Positions 42,763-51,430 of a DNA stretch of 64,000 nucleotides are shown in pieces. Under the pieces are notes generated by a model that did no database searches, was not told where the DNA came from, and saw only the letters and a program-made list of their open reading frames with translations. Both the position numbers and the translations under genes were made by a program. Source of the DNA: Peptoniphilus_B koenoeneniae (lineage in GTDB: Bacteria > Bacillota > Clostridia > Tissierellales > Peptoniphilaceae); contig NZ_JAUSTN010000003.1 of NCBI RefSeq assembly GCF_030812875.1, positions 124,001 to 188,000 on the forward strand, given 5' to 3'. The stretch's first letter is position 1. Each line of letters opens with the position of its first letter.

Positions 42763-44102
42763 TTTATCACCTCAATAAGATTTTTATTTATACCTGTTAC
42801 TTCTATTTCGGCTTTTAAATAAGTTCCTATAGTATCTATAACATCTTGATCAATAAGTTCTCCTGGAACTATTATGGGGCTTCCCGGTGGATAGGGGCAA
42901 ATAGTATCTGCACTTATCCTTCCAGCCGCCTCTGTATAATTTATAAATTGGCTTTCTCTTTCAAAGGTCTCATACATCTCCATAATTTTTTCCGGCAAAA
43001 CTTGTCTATAAAGATCTTTAAAATTTTCTTCTTTTAAATTAATTTCTCTCATAGCTTTTTTTAAAGGTACAAGAGTTTTTTCACTATCTACCGGTCCCAC
43101 TAAAGCAAGAGCGTAATTTATATCTGCCATTTCAAGTCTTATGTTCTTTTTAAAAAGTTCTCTTAAAATTTGGCTTCCACTGACATTTTCCTTGGCAAAT
43201 AAAAGTTTTGTAGGGTCGTGAAAATCACTTTCATAGAAAAAATATTTATCTTTTAAATCATTTTTAAGTTCTTTTATTAAGTTTAAAACATTTTTTAAGT
43301 TTTCTCTTCCTTCTTCTTCCATATATTCAAGAGCTCTTTCCATAGAAAGCAACATTAAATATGATGGCGAAGTGGAACTTATCATGGAAATCACTTTTTC
43401 AAGTCTTTCTATGTTAACTTTAGAGCTTCCCACATGAATAAAGGATGAACCCGTTAAACAGGGTAGGGTTTTGTGGGGAGATTGAACTATTATATCTGCT
43501 CCCCCTGATAAGGCACTTAAATTTTTATCTAAAAAGTTAAGGTGTGATCCGTGGGCCTCATCAACAAAAAGATATGCTCCATATTTATGAACAACTTCCG
43601 CAATTTCTCTTATGTTTAAAACCATCCCATAATAAGTTGGACTGGTTAAGATCACAAGTTTTATATCCTTATATTTTTTTAAATAACTTTCTATTATTTG
43701 TGGACTTAAAGGCAAAAAAAGTTTTGTTTTTTTATCATAGGAAGGATACATAAATTCCGTTTTAAGTTTATTTAAAATACATCCATTTAAAATTGACCTA
43801 TGGGCATTTCTTTCTATTAATACCCTATCTCCCTCTTTTGTAATACTTTTTAAAGCTATATGGTTTGAAATTGTAGAGCCTCCTGTTAAATAGTAGCTTT
43901 TTTTGCTTCCATATATTCTTTTTAAGTTTTCCATAGATTTTAAAATTACATCTTGAGGGTGAAGAAGATTGTCAGTTCCTATAGTCTCTGTTACATCAAA
44001 TTCAACTTGGCTGGGCAAAGAGAAAATTCCCTTATGACCTGGAGTTGAAAAAGAAATATTTCTTGACACTTTTTTTACAGCTTCATTAATATATTTTTTC
44101 AT
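42759..44102 (-). CDS. Orn/Lys/Arg decarboxylase-family PLP enzyme
   Basis: The 447-residue protein of the short YaaO/SpeA type lacks the N-terminal wing domain. It shows FSTPGHKG, TIGTDNLLHPQ, YYLTGGSTISNHIAL, VDEAHGSHL and the PLP lysine in SPHKTLPCLTG. The C-terminal domain (about 370-447, CPYPPGSPIIVPGE) is present. It decarboxylates a basic amino acid to a polyamine such as cadaverine, putrescine or agmatine; which one is not clear. It is the first gene of a five-gene operon. Confidence 0.9.
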   Translation of the reverse strand: MKKYINEAVKKVSRNISFSTPGHKGIFSLPSQVEFDVTETIGTDNLLHPQDVILKSMENLKRIYGSKKSYYLTGGSTISNHIALKSITKEGDRVLIERNAHRSILNGCILNKLKTEFMYPSYDKKTKLFLPLSPQIIESYLKKYKDIKLVILTSPTYYGMVLNIREIAEVVHKYGAYLFVDEAHGSHLNFLDKNLSALSGGADIIVQSPHKTLPCLTGSSFIHVGSSKVNIERLEKVISMISSTSPSYLMLLSMERALEYMEEEGRENLKNVLNLIKELKNDLKDKYFFYESDFHDPTKLLFAKENVSGSQILRELFKKNIRLEMADINYALALVGPVDSEKTLVPLKKAMREINLKEENFKDLYRQVLPEKIMEMYETFERESQFINYTEAAGRISADTICPYPPGSPIIVPGELIDQDVIDTIGTYLKAEIEVTGINKNLIEVIK

Positions 44103-44168
44103 TATTACCTCATCTATATTATATCTAATAAATCTCCCTTGTGATAAAATTTATATAAGGAGGATTTT

Positions 44169-44963
44169 ATGGCTTCAATTTATGCACATAACAAATTTGC
44201 TAAAACTGTTATTAATTCTATAGACTTTAAAGTTTCCAGCGCTGAAGAAAGACAGATGTTTTTATTTGGTTCTCAGGGACCTGATCTTTTCTTTTTTAAT
44301 TTAAATTTAAAAATTAAAGGGAATAATCCTGGATCTTACATTCATTCAAGACCCTTTATTGAATATCTTGACACTACAAAAGAAAGAATTAAAGCTATAG
44401 ATCAAAAAGGTCCTGAATTTTTTTACTATTTAGGAACAATAGCTCACTTTATTTTGGATGTTACAATTCATCCCTATGTAGATGAACTTATAAATATAAG
44501 CTATTCTCACATGGAAATTGAATCTGAATTTGATAGATTTCTCATGCTTAAAGACGGACTTAATCCTTTTAAGTTTAAAATGCAATCTCTTATTCCAAGT
44601 CCTGGAAAGGCTCCTAAAATTTTACCAATTTATGAGCCCTATGGTCTTAAACTTAAAGATATTTATAATTCTATCTTAGGTTTTAACAAATATAAAAAAT
44701 TATTTAATCCAGCAGGTAAACTTAAAGAAACTTTTATTTTAAGTGTTCTTAAAATTTTAAAACTAAATGAATATGGTGGTCAACTTATAAAGCAAGAGGA
44801 GCACCCCCAAGCTGAAAAAAGTAACAAAGTTTTGCTTAAAGCTTATGACCTTGCCCTTGAAAACTTTAAGGATATTTTTAATTCAGCCTTAGACTATATT
44901 TATGATGGCGGAGAAATTAATCCCATATTTTATAAAAATTATGAAGGAGTAAACCTTGAATAA
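44169..44963 (+). CDS. Zinc-dependent phospholipase C-family protein
   Basis: The 264-residue protein shows YAHNKFAK, FLFGSQGPDLFFFN, YYLGTIAHFILDVTIHPYVDE and the HMEIESEFDRFLM segment; the histidines and aspartates fit a PLC/P1-nuclease-type zinc site. It has no signal peptide, so it is probably cytoplasmic, unlike secreted PLC toxins. ATG follows AAGGAGG. The stop overlaps the next gene by 8 bases. Confidence 0.82.
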   Translation: MASIYAHNKFAKTVINSIDFKVSSAEERQMFLFGSQGPDLFFFNLNLKIKGNNPGSYIHSRPFIEYLDTTKERIKAIDQKGPEFFYYLGTIAHFILDVTIHPYVDELINISYSHMEIESEFDRFLMLKDGLNPFKFKMQSLIPSPGKAPKILPIYEPYGLKLKDIYNSILGFNKYKKLFNPAGKLKETFILSVLKILKLNEYGGQLIKQEEHPQAEKSNKVLLKAYDLALENFKDIFNSALDYIYDGGEINPIFYKNYEGVNLE

Positions 44964-46197
44964 ATTAAATAAACTTGAAAAATCTTGGATCTACTATGAC
45001 GTTGGAAATTCAGCTTTTATTATGCTTTTTACAACAATAGTACCCATATTCTTTAATAACTTGGCGGGGAAGTCTTTAAAAGATACAACTTATCTTGCCT
45101 ATTGGGGCTACGCTATTACAGCATCAACTCTTATAATGGCTTTTTTAGGACCAATCTTAGGAGCCTTGGCTGATTCCAACAAACAAAAGAAAAATCTTTT
45201 TAAATTGTTTGTTTTTATAGGAGTCCTTTCCTGTGCAGGCCTGCCCTTTGCCATAAATTGGTTTATGTTTTTAATTCAGGTTGTAATTGCAAAAGTTGCC
45301 TTTAATGGTTCTTTAGTCTTTTACGATTCCATGTTAATAGATGTTACAGAAGAAGAGAGGATGGACAATGTTTCTTCACAGGGTTACGCCTGGGGTTATA
45401 TAGGTTCCTGCCTCCCCTTTGTTATAAGTATATTTATAGGTCTTAAGGGAACAAGTTTTGGGCTTTCACAAAGTCTTTCCATGAACTTAGTATTTTTTAT
45501 AAATGCTCTTTGGTGGCTTTTATGGACTCTACCCCTTTTAAAAAGATATGAGCAAATTTATGTAAGTCCTATAAAATTAAAAAGTTCTCAAGTATTTAAA
45601 CATCTTTTAAATACTTTTAAAGAAATAAAAAATGATAAAAAAGTCTTTTATTTTCTTTTGGCATTTTTATTTTACATTGACGGAGTTTATACAATAATAA
45701 ATATGGCAACAGCTTACGGAAAAAGCTTGGGTCTTTCTTCCCAAGGCCTTATCCTTGCCCTTTTAGTAACTCAATTAGTCGCCTTTCCCTGCGCAATATT
45801 TTTTGGTGTTATTTCAAAAACAAGACCAGTGGAAGGGCTTATAAAAATTTGCATAATATGTTACGGAATAATTGCTTTTTATGCAGTAACTTTAGACAGT
45901 CTTACTAAGTTTTGGATCCTTGCTTTGGGCGTAGGAATGTTTCAAGGTGCAATACAAGCCCTTTCCAGATCTTACTTTGCAAAAATTATTCCACCGGAAA
46001 AAAGCAGTGAATATTTTGGAATTTATGATGTTTTCGGAAAAGGGGCTTCAATTTTAGGCAGCCTTATGGTTTCAGTAATAACTCAAATTACAAACAATCA
46101 GCACTATGCAATCTTAGGTCTTGCCTTTATGTTTGTCATAGGCTTTATAATGTTTTTAAAAGTTGAAAAAGAAAAAGTAGAAGAAAAAGAATTTTAA
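44956..46197 (+). CDS. MFS transporter, UMF1/Atg22-like family (TTG start)
   Basis: The 413-residue protein has about 12 membrane helices. WIYYDVGNSAFIML at the N-terminus and LGALADSNKQKKNLF are signatures of the UMF1 family. The start is TTG at 44956, with AAGGAG seven bases upstream inside the preceding gene, so translation is coupled to the phospholipase-like gene. Substrate is unknown; relatives export amino acids or sugars. Confidence 0.87.
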   Translation: MNKLNKLEKSWIYYDVGNSAFIMLFTTIVPIFFNNLAGKSLKDTTYLAYWGYAITASTLIMAFLGPILGALADSNKQKKNLFKLFVFIGVLSCAGLPFAINWFMFLIQVVIAKVAFNGSLVFYDSMLIDVTEEERMDNVSSQGYAWGYIGSCLPFVISIFIGLKGTSFGLSQSLSMNLVFFINALWWLLWTLPLLKRYEQIYVSPIKLKSSQVFKHLLNTFKEIKNDKKVFYFLLAFLFYIDGVYTIINMATAYGKSLGLSSQGLILALLVTQLVAFPCAIFFGVISKTRPVEGLIKICIICYGIIAFYAVTLDSLTKFWILALGVGMFQGAIQALSRSYFAKIIPPEKSSEYFGIYDVFGKGASILGSLMVSVITQITNNQHYAILGLAFMFVIGFIMFLKVEKEKVEEKEF

Positions 46198-46214
46198 AAA
46201 AATAGATAAAAAAT

Positions 46215-46243
46215 AAAAGAGACGCATAATGCGTCTCTTTTAT
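46215..46243 (+). terminator. Terminator after the MFS gene
   Basis: AAAAGAGACGC (46215-46225) pairs with GCGTCTCTTTT (46231-46241), a strong stem with T-rich end. Confidence 0.88.
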
Positions 46244-46270
46244 GTATAGCTGGAAAGAAAAAAGATGATT

Positions 46271-46296
46271 GAGGTTTAGTTTCCTAAACCTCTTTT
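46271..46296 (+). terminator. Second terminator-like hairpin
   Basis: GAGGTTTAG (46271-46279) pairs with CTAAACCTC (46284-46292), then TTTT. A tandem stop for the plus strand; weak for the minus-strand nitroreductase. Confidence 0.6.
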
Positions 46297-46331
46297 ATAT
46301 TAACACCTTAAAGTTAATTTTTCAACAAATT

Positions 46332-46844
46332 TTAATATTTTTCATAATGAAGCTTTGATTTTATGTCAACTGCTTCTCTTTTTCTTACTTTTTCATGTCC
46401 ATAACCTATAGGAATCATTGCCAAAATATTTTTATCCTTAGGTATATTAAACATCTTTCTAAAATATTCTTGGTAATCTTCTCCATCTTTTGTTTTTCCA
46501 TCTCTAACATCTATAAAAGAAGTATTTAAACCCTCTTCTTGAGCTAAAAGTTGTAAATATGCAGCTGCTATACTTGCTTCTTCAATCCAATACTTAGAAT
46601 CTTGATTTAAAATAATTACAAGAGCCGGCAAATCTTTTATATAAAGGGTGCCAAATTTTTGCATTTGAGATAATTCTTCTAATTTTTCCTTATCTTCAAC
46701 TAAAATAAATTCCACATTTCTGGTTCCGCCATAAACCGGTCCCAAAACTGCATAGGATAAAATTTCTTCTATTTTTTCATGATCAACTTTTTTTTCTTCA
46801 TATTTTCTAATAGAACGTCTTTCATTAATTAATTCTTTTAACAT
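46332..46844 (-). CDS. Nitroreductase-family flavoprotein
   Basis: The 170-residue short nitroreductase starts with the FMN-binding motif INERRSIRKYEEKKV and has AVLGPVYGGTRNVEFILV, EEASIAAAYLQLLAQEEG and MIPIGYGHEK. It probably reduces nitro or quinone compounds with NAD(P)H as a homodimer. It is a single gene with its own GGAGG site. Confidence 0.88.
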   Translation of the reverse strand: MLKELINERRSIRKYEEKKVDHEKIEEILSYAVLGPVYGGTRNVEFILVEDKEKLEELSQMQKFGTLYIKDLPALVIILNQDSKYWIEEASIAAAYLQLLAQEEGLNTSFIDVRDGKTKDGEDYQEYFRKMFNIPKDKNILAMIPIGYGHEKVRKREAVDIKSKLHYEKY

Positions 46845-46861
46845 AAAATCCTCCTAAGTTT

Positions 46862-47130
46862 AAAAATTTTATAATTTTAAAAGCATAAAGCTATTTATTA
46901 TATTTATACCCTAAAATAAACTTTTGCCTTTAAAATTCTTTTATAAAAATCGTTTTCAACTTTTTATTTTTATTTTATTTTAAATTTTTATTTTAAAATA
47001 ATTTTTTTATAAATTTTTTTCTTAAAGATAATTATAGAAAAATCCGTTTTTTTCATAATGGAAGAATTCTTTATATTGATATTTTTTAAATAATAACAAA
47101 CTTATCAAATTTTTTTCAAATTAAAAAATA
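46862..47130. other. AT-rich intergenic stretch, nothing recognised
   Basis: Very AT-rich DNA between the nitroreductase gene and the promoter of the oxidoreductase operon. No gene, repeat core or strong hairpin was seen. Confidence 0.55.
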
Positions 47131-47131
47131 C

Positions 47132-47160
47132 TTGTTAAAATTTTTAATTTGACTTACAAT
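47132..47160 (+). promoter_or_regulatory. Promoter of the 2-oxoacid:ferredoxin oxidoreductase operon
   Basis: TTGTTA (47132-47137), 17-bp spacer, TACAAT (47155-47160). The expected start is the G at 47167, which begins the 5' arm of the leader structure. Confidence 0.65.
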
Positions 47161-47166
47161 AAATAT

Positions 47167-47316
47167 GTGCGAAGTGGCTAAAAATACAAGAAAGTTGTCA
47201 TACCACTTTTTGAACATAAAATTATAAACAATTTTATTATGAATGGATTTTTATTATTTTTTCATAATAGTACTTAATTTCGCACTAAAATTTTTGTAGA
47301 TTTGAGGTGAATTGTA
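47167..47316 (+). promoter_or_regulatory. Candidate structured leader RNA before the oxidoreductase operon
   Basis: The predicted 5' end GTGCGAA (47167-47173) is the exact complement of TTCGCAC (47279-47285), 18 bases before the ribosome site. Enclosed are GTGG/CCAC (47174-47177/47203-47206) with an inner ACAA-GAAAG-TTGT, ATAAAATT/AATTTTAT (47216-47223/47230-47237) and ATTATGAA/TTCATAAT (47236-47243/47261-47268). A closed multibranch fold is possible. It matches no riboswitch class that I recognise. Confidence 0.45.
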
Positions 47317-48012
47317 ATGGAAGAGATAAGGCCTAAGGGACATCGTATAAAGTTAATCACCGGTCACTTTGGAAGCGGTAAGACGGAGTTTGCTATTAAC
47401 TATGCATTATTCTTAAGAAAATATTTTCCAAAGGTTGCAGCCATAGATTTGGACACTATAAACATGTATTTCAGGTTAAGAGAAAAAATTGATTTTTTTG
47501 AAGACCATGGAATTACAATTTTAGGTTCTTCTATGAAAAAAGCACAAACTCTTGATATACCTGCAATAGACCCTCAAATATTAATGCCCCTTGAAAATGA
47601 CGATTATCAAGCTGTTCTTGATATAGGAGGAAATCCTAAAGGTTCCCTTTCTTTGGGCAGATACAGAGATTTGCTCGCTGATAAAGGCTATGATCATTAT
47701 TTTGTTATAAACAGGAACAGGCCTGAAACAAAAGATGTTGCGGACATTGTAGCTTTTATTAAAAGCACTGAGGCCCATTCACAAACAAAAGTGACAGGTC
47801 TTATAAACACAACTCATATGCTTAAAGACACCAGTGTAGATGATATTTATTACGGTCAGGAAATTGTCGAGGAAGTTGGAAAACTTCTTAATCTTCCTGT
47901 TGTTTACACAGTGGCTCTAAGTGATGTTGCTAAAAAGCTTGCTGAAGAAGGCTCTATAAAAAATGAAATCTTTCCAATAAAACTCTATTTCAGAGACAAT
48001 TGGATGATATGA
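47317..48012 (+). CDS. P-loop nucleotide-binding protein of the oxidoreductase operon
   Basis: The 231-residue protein has Walker A GHFGSGKTEFAIN (about 16-28) and a MinD/CobQ-like layout (VAAIDLDTINMYFRLRE, then AVLDIGGNPKG as Walker B-like, then YFVINRNRPETKD). Proteins of this type are found beside 2-oxoacid:ferredoxin oxidoreductase genes in other clostridia; a role in enzyme assembly or cofactor loading is inferred. ATG follows GAGGTGA. It is the first gene of the operon, 11 bases before the ferredoxin gene. Confidence 0.85.
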   Translation: MEEIRPKGHRIKLITGHFGSGKTEFAINYALFLRKYFPKVAAIDLDTINMYFRLREKIDFFEDHGITILGSSMKKAQTLDIPAIDPQILMPLENDDYQAVLDIGGNPKGSLSLGRYRDLLADKGYDHYFVINRNRPETKDVADIVAFIKSTEAHSQTKVTGLINTTHMLKDTSVDDIYYGQEIVEEVGKLLNLPVVYTVALSDVAKKLAEEGSIKNEIFPIKLYFRDNWMI

Positions 48013-48023
48013 GGAGGAAAAAA

Positions 48024-48242
48024 ATGGCAAAAGGTAGAGTGGAATTCAATGAAGTCAGATGCAAAGGATGCGGTCTTTGCGTAACGGCATGTCCTAAAAA
48101 TGTAATTGAAATCAATCCACACAAAATTAATCAAAAGGGCTATAGCCCTGCAACCGCTGCTCGTCCGGAAGATTGTATAGCATGCTGTAATTGTGCTATA
48201 ACTTGTCCGGATTCAGTAATTAGTGTTATTAAAATCGGATAA
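48024..48242 (+). CDS. 4Fe-4S ferredoxin-type subunit (delta) of 2-oxoacid:ferredoxin oxidoreductase
   Basis: The start at ATG 48024 follows GAGGAGG; an upstream in-frame ATG at 48000 lies inside the preceding gene. The 72-residue protein has two cluster motifs, CKGCGLCVTACP and CIACCNCAITCP, so two 4Fe-4S clusters. It passes electrons from the TPP centre to free ferredoxin. It lies 11 bases before the alpha subunit gene. Confidence 0.93.
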   Translation: MAKGRVEFNEVRCKGCGLCVTACPKNVIEINPHKINQKGYSPATAARPEDCIACCNCAITCPDSVISVIKIG

Positions 48243-48253
48243 GGGGTGTAAAA

Positions 48254-49318
48254 ATGACAAAAGTATTGATGAAGGGAAATGAAGCGGTAGGTGCAGCTGC
48301 AATTAAAGCAGGATGTAAATATTTCTTCGGTTATCCGATTACACCGCAATCAGAAATTCCCGAATATTTATCAAGAGAGCTTCCAAAAATTGACGGTTGC
48401 TTTTTACAAGCAGAATCAGAAGTAGCTGCAATTAATATGCTTTATGGTGCATCAGGTGCAGGAGCAAGAGTTATGACATCTTCTTCTTCTCCAGGAATCT
48501 CTTTAAAACAAGAAGGTATTTCTTATATGGCAGGCGCTGAGCTTCCATGTTTAGTTGTAAACATGATGAGAGGTGGCCCAGGCCTTGGTTCTATTCAACC
48601 ATCACAAACTGATTATTTCCAATCTACAAGAGGTGGCGGAAACGGTGACTACAGAACAATAGTCCTTGCTCCTTCAACTGTTCAAGAAATGGTTGACCTT
48701 GTAATTTTAGGATTTGATCTTGCTGATAAATATCGTAACCCAGTTGTTCTTATGGGAGACGGAGTTTTAGGTCAAATGATGGAACCTGTTGAGTTTAAAG
48801 AATCTGGAGTAGAAAATATTCCTGATAAACCTTGGGCTGCAACTGGTCAAGGAACAAGAAAAGAAAGAAATATTATTAACTCTATCTATCTTTCTCCAGA
48901 AGAAATGGAAGAACATAGTTTAGATTTAATGGCAAAATATAAAACAATCGAAGAAAATGAAGTAAGAGTTGAAGAAATTGGTCTTGATAAAGATTTAGAC
49001 CTATTATTCTCCGCTTATGGAACAAGTGCAAGAGTTTGCAAAACTGCTATGACTATGCTTGAGGAAAAAGGATATAAGGTTGGTATTATAAGACCTATTA
49101 CTTGCTGGCCTTTCCCCTATGATTCATACAAAAAAATACCTGAATCTTGTAAAGACATTCTTGTTGTAGAAATGAATCACGGACAAATGACAGACGATGT
49201 TAAAATTGGAACTCAAGGAAGACAAAATATTCATTTCTTCTGCAGACTTGGAGGAATGATTCCTTCTGCTGAAGAAGTTTATGAAGCAGCACTTAAGATT
49301 TTGGAGGAAAGAAAATGA
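48254..49318 (+). CDS. vorB: 2-oxoacid:ferredoxin oxidoreductase alpha subunit (VorB-like)
   Basis: The 354-residue protein has the pyruvate-ferredoxin-oxidoreductase N-terminal domain (about 1-230; KGNEAVGAAAIKAGCKYFFGYPITPQS, GARVMTSSSSPGISL, VVNMMRGGPGLGSIQPSQTD) and the transketolase C-like domain II (about 245-350). It binds the 2-oxoacid with the beta subunit. By eye it is the branched-chain (Vor) or 2-oxoglutarate (Kor) type; the choice is not certain. It overlaps the beta gene by 4 bases. Confidence 0.92.
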   Translation: MTKVLMKGNEAVGAAAIKAGCKYFFGYPITPQSEIPEYLSRELPKIDGCFLQAESEVAAINMLYGASGAGARVMTSSSSPGISLKQEGISYMAGAELPCLVVNMMRGGPGLGSIQPSQTDYFQSTRGGGNGDYRTIVLAPSTVQEMVDLVILGFDLADKYRNPVVLMGDGVLGQMMEPVEFKESGVENIPDKPWAATGQGTRKERNIINSIYLSPEEMEEHSLDLMAKYKTIEENEVRVEEIGLDKDLDLLFSAYGTSARVCKTAMTMLEEKGYKVGIIRPITCWPFPYDSYKKIPESCKDILVVEMNHGQMTDDVKIGTQGRQNIHFFCRLGGMIPSAEEVYEAALKILEERK

Positions 49319-50079
49319 AAAAACCGGTTTTAAATGAAAATGAAAAATGTATGTACGCATATTCAGAAGGTTTAACCGATGAACCATTGCACTATTGCCC
49401 CGGTTGCACTCACGGAATTATCCATAAACTTGTTGCTGAATGTTTAGTTGAAATGAACTTACTTGATAAAGCAATAGGAGTTTGTCCTGTTGGATGTTCC
49501 GTACTTGCATACAAGTACTTTAACTGTGATATGTATGAAGCAGCTCACGGTAGAGCTCCTGCTGTAGCAACAGGTGTTAAAAGAGTTCATCCAGATAAAT
49601 TTGTATTTACTTACCAAGGTGATGGAGACTTAGCATCAATCGGTACTGCAGAAATAGTTCACGTTGCTCATAGAGGAGAAAAAATTTCAACAATATTTGT
49701 AAACAATGCTATTTATGGTATGACCGGAGGTCAAATGGCTCCTACAACTTTAATAGGACAAGTAACAACAACTTCTCCTTATGGTAGAGATGAAGCTTGG
49801 TCAGGTAAGCCTATAAGAATGGCAGAAATGCTTGCAACAATTGACGGTGCAAAATTTGTAGAAAGAGTATCTGTTGATACACCTGCAAATATTAGAAAAG
49901 CTAAAAAAGCTATTAAGGAATGTTTCCAATGTCAACTTGACGGAAAAGGATTTGGTATTGTAGAAGTTCTTTCAACTTGTCCTACTAACTGGGGACTTCC
50001 AGCTGTAGATGCACTTCAATGGTTAAGAGATAATATGATTCCTTATTATCCTCTTGGAAACTTTAGAAGGGGTGAATAA
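49315..50079 (+). CDS. 2-oxoacid:ferredoxin oxidoreductase beta subunit (TPP-binding)
   Basis: The 254-residue protein has YCPGCTHGIIHKL near the start, the thiamine pyrophosphate motif GDGDLASIGTAEIVHVAHRG, and IFVNNAIYGMTGGQMAPT, all typical of KorB/VorA beta subunits. It carries the TPP cofactor that decarboxylates the 2-oxoacid. Start overlaps the alpha gene; the gamma gene starts 1 base after its stop. Confidence 0.94.
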   Translation: MKKPVLNENEKCMYAYSEGLTDEPLHYCPGCTHGIIHKLVAECLVEMNLLDKAIGVCPVGCSVLAYKYFNCDMYEAAHGRAPAVATGVKRVHPDKFVFTYQGDGDLASIGTAEIVHVAHRGEKISTIFVNNAIYGMTGGQMAPTTLIGQVTTTSPYGRDEAWSGKPIRMAEMLATIDGAKFVERVSVDTPANIRKAKKAIKECFQCQLDGKGFGIVEVLSTCPTNWGLPAVDALQWLRDNMIPYYPLGNFRRGE

Positions 50080-50080
50080 T

Positions 50081-51244
50081 ATGACTACAAGAAAAATTGT
50101 AATGGCAGGTTTTGGTGGTCAAGGTGTTATGGCAATGGGACAACTTATTTCTTATGCCGGCATGCTTGAAGGTAAACACGTATCATGGTACCCTTCTTAT
50201 GGCCCTGAAATGCGTGGGGGTGCTGCAAACTGTTCAGTTGTTGTTTCAACTGACCCTGTTGGAAGCCCTATTATAGCAGTTGCAGATGATGTAGTAGTAA
50301 TGAACGAACCATCACTTGAACTTTTTGAATCCCATGTTAAACCAGGTGGAAATCTTTTATTAAATTCTTCCTTAGTTCAATCTGAACCTACAAGAAAAGA
50401 TATAAACATTTATAAAATTCCTGTAAATGATATTGCAGGACAAATAGGTAATCCAAGAGTTGCCAACATGGTTATGCTTGGTGCATACTTAAAAGTTACT
50501 GGCCTTGTTGAAAAAGATTCAATTATAGCAGCTTTCACTAAAGTTTACGGAGATAAGAAAAAGAAATTAATTCCTATAAACGAAAAAGCAATAGGCGAAG
50601 GTCAAAATGCTGTTGGCAGTCCTCAAGCAAGTAACTTAGAAGGAAAAGTAAACAGAACTCCTGAACAAAACTACAGCTTAAGAGGCGGAGAAAATCCACA
50701 AGAAATCAGTTACATTAATGACATCAGAAAAATGGATAAAGAAGACGAAGAAAAAATATTCTCCAGTGAACTTAATATTGTAAAACAAGCTCTATTAAAT
50801 GAAATTGAAGGTATTAACTACTTTAAAGTAAGTGCTTCACAATTTAGTGGACAAGAAACAGCTAAGATTTTTGAATCTCTTGCTCATCAAGCAGATGAAC
50901 ATGTTGAATATTTAATGAGACTTAAAGATCAAATTGAAAAACACGAAGCAGGTATTTTTGATAAAATTAAATCAGCTTTTGAAACTCAAAAAGAAGAAGA
51001 ATGGTCAAAAATCAAAGCAGAAAGAACTCCAATGGCTCTTTCAATTTTCAATTTGGGTATGACCATTAAGAGAAACAACATAGAATTCTATGAAAAAGCA
51101 AGCGAAAAATCAGCTATTGAAGATGCAAAAAAACTTTACAAAGAGCTTGCTTATTGGGAAAATTTCCAACTTGGTCAATTAAAAGAACAATATGAAATGT
51201 TAAAACGTGAATGGTGGAGCGATCAATCCTTTGCACCATATTAA
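50081..51244 (+). CDS. 2-oxoacid:ferredoxin oxidoreductase gamma subunit fused to a ferritin-like domain
   Basis: The start at ATG 50081 follows AGGGGTGA; an in-frame start further upstream would overlap the beta gene. Residues 1-180 are a complete gamma subunit (MAGFGGQGVMAMGQLISYAG, SYGPEMRGGAANC, GNPRVANMVMLGAYL). After a linker (181-215), residues 216-387 form two helical pairs like a rubrerythrin/ferritin domain (EIEGINYFKVSASQF, LAHQADEHVEYL; NIEFYEKASEK, LAYWENFQLGQL). By-eye alignment puts Ala271, Lys330 and Gln363 where iron-ligand Glu, Glu and His are expected, so the di-iron site looks degenerate. It is the last gene of the operon, before a strong terminator. Confidence 0.88.
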   Translation: MTTRKIVMAGFGGQGVMAMGQLISYAGMLEGKHVSWYPSYGPEMRGGAANCSVVVSTDPVGSPIIAVADDVVVMNEPSLELFESHVKPGGNLLLNSSLVQSEPTRKDINIYKIPVNDIAGQIGNPRVANMVMLGAYLKVTGLVEKDSIIAAFTKVYGDKKKKLIPINEKAIGEGQNAVGSPQASNLEGKVNRTPEQNYSLRGGENPQEISYINDIRKMDKEDEEKIFSSELNIVKQALLNEIEGINYFKVSASQFSGQETAKIFESLAHQADEHVEYLMRLKDQIEKHEAGIFDKIKSAFETQKEEEWSKIKAERTPMALSIFNLGMTIKRNNIEFYEKASEKSAIEDAKKLYKELAYWENFQLGQLKEQYEMLKREWWSDQSFAPY

Positions 51245-51288
51245 AATTAAGTAATTTATTTTAATAAACATAAATTTACACACTGTAC

Positions 51289-51327
51289 AAAAAAGGTGAT
51301 GAGAAAATATAATCTCATCACCTTTTT
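51289..51327 (+). terminator. Terminator of the oxidoreductase operon
   Basis: AAAAAGGTGATGAGA (51290-51304) pairs with TCTCATCACCTTTTT (51313-51327), a 15-bp perfect stem. Confidence 0.9.
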
Positions 51328-51430
51328 AATTTTTTTATTATTTCAATTTAATTTTATTTGTGTTATTATATATGTGTAAAAGAAATTATCCTTTTGTATT
51401 TTTCTTATTTTTTATTTTTTTACTTTCCTT

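Noticed and set aside
46862..47130. Small genes in the AT-rich gap
   Set aside because: Only very short frames without ribosome sites were found on either strand.
47173..47211. Early terminator AAGTGG...CCACTTTTT in the oxidoreductase leader
   Set aside because: Six-bp stem with a loop of about 25 bases is weak; it is described as part of the leader fold instead.
48000..48023. Upstream ATG for the ferredoxin subunit
   Set aside because: Lies inside the preceding gene; ATG at 48024 follows GAGGAGG and gives the normal ferredoxin N-terminus.
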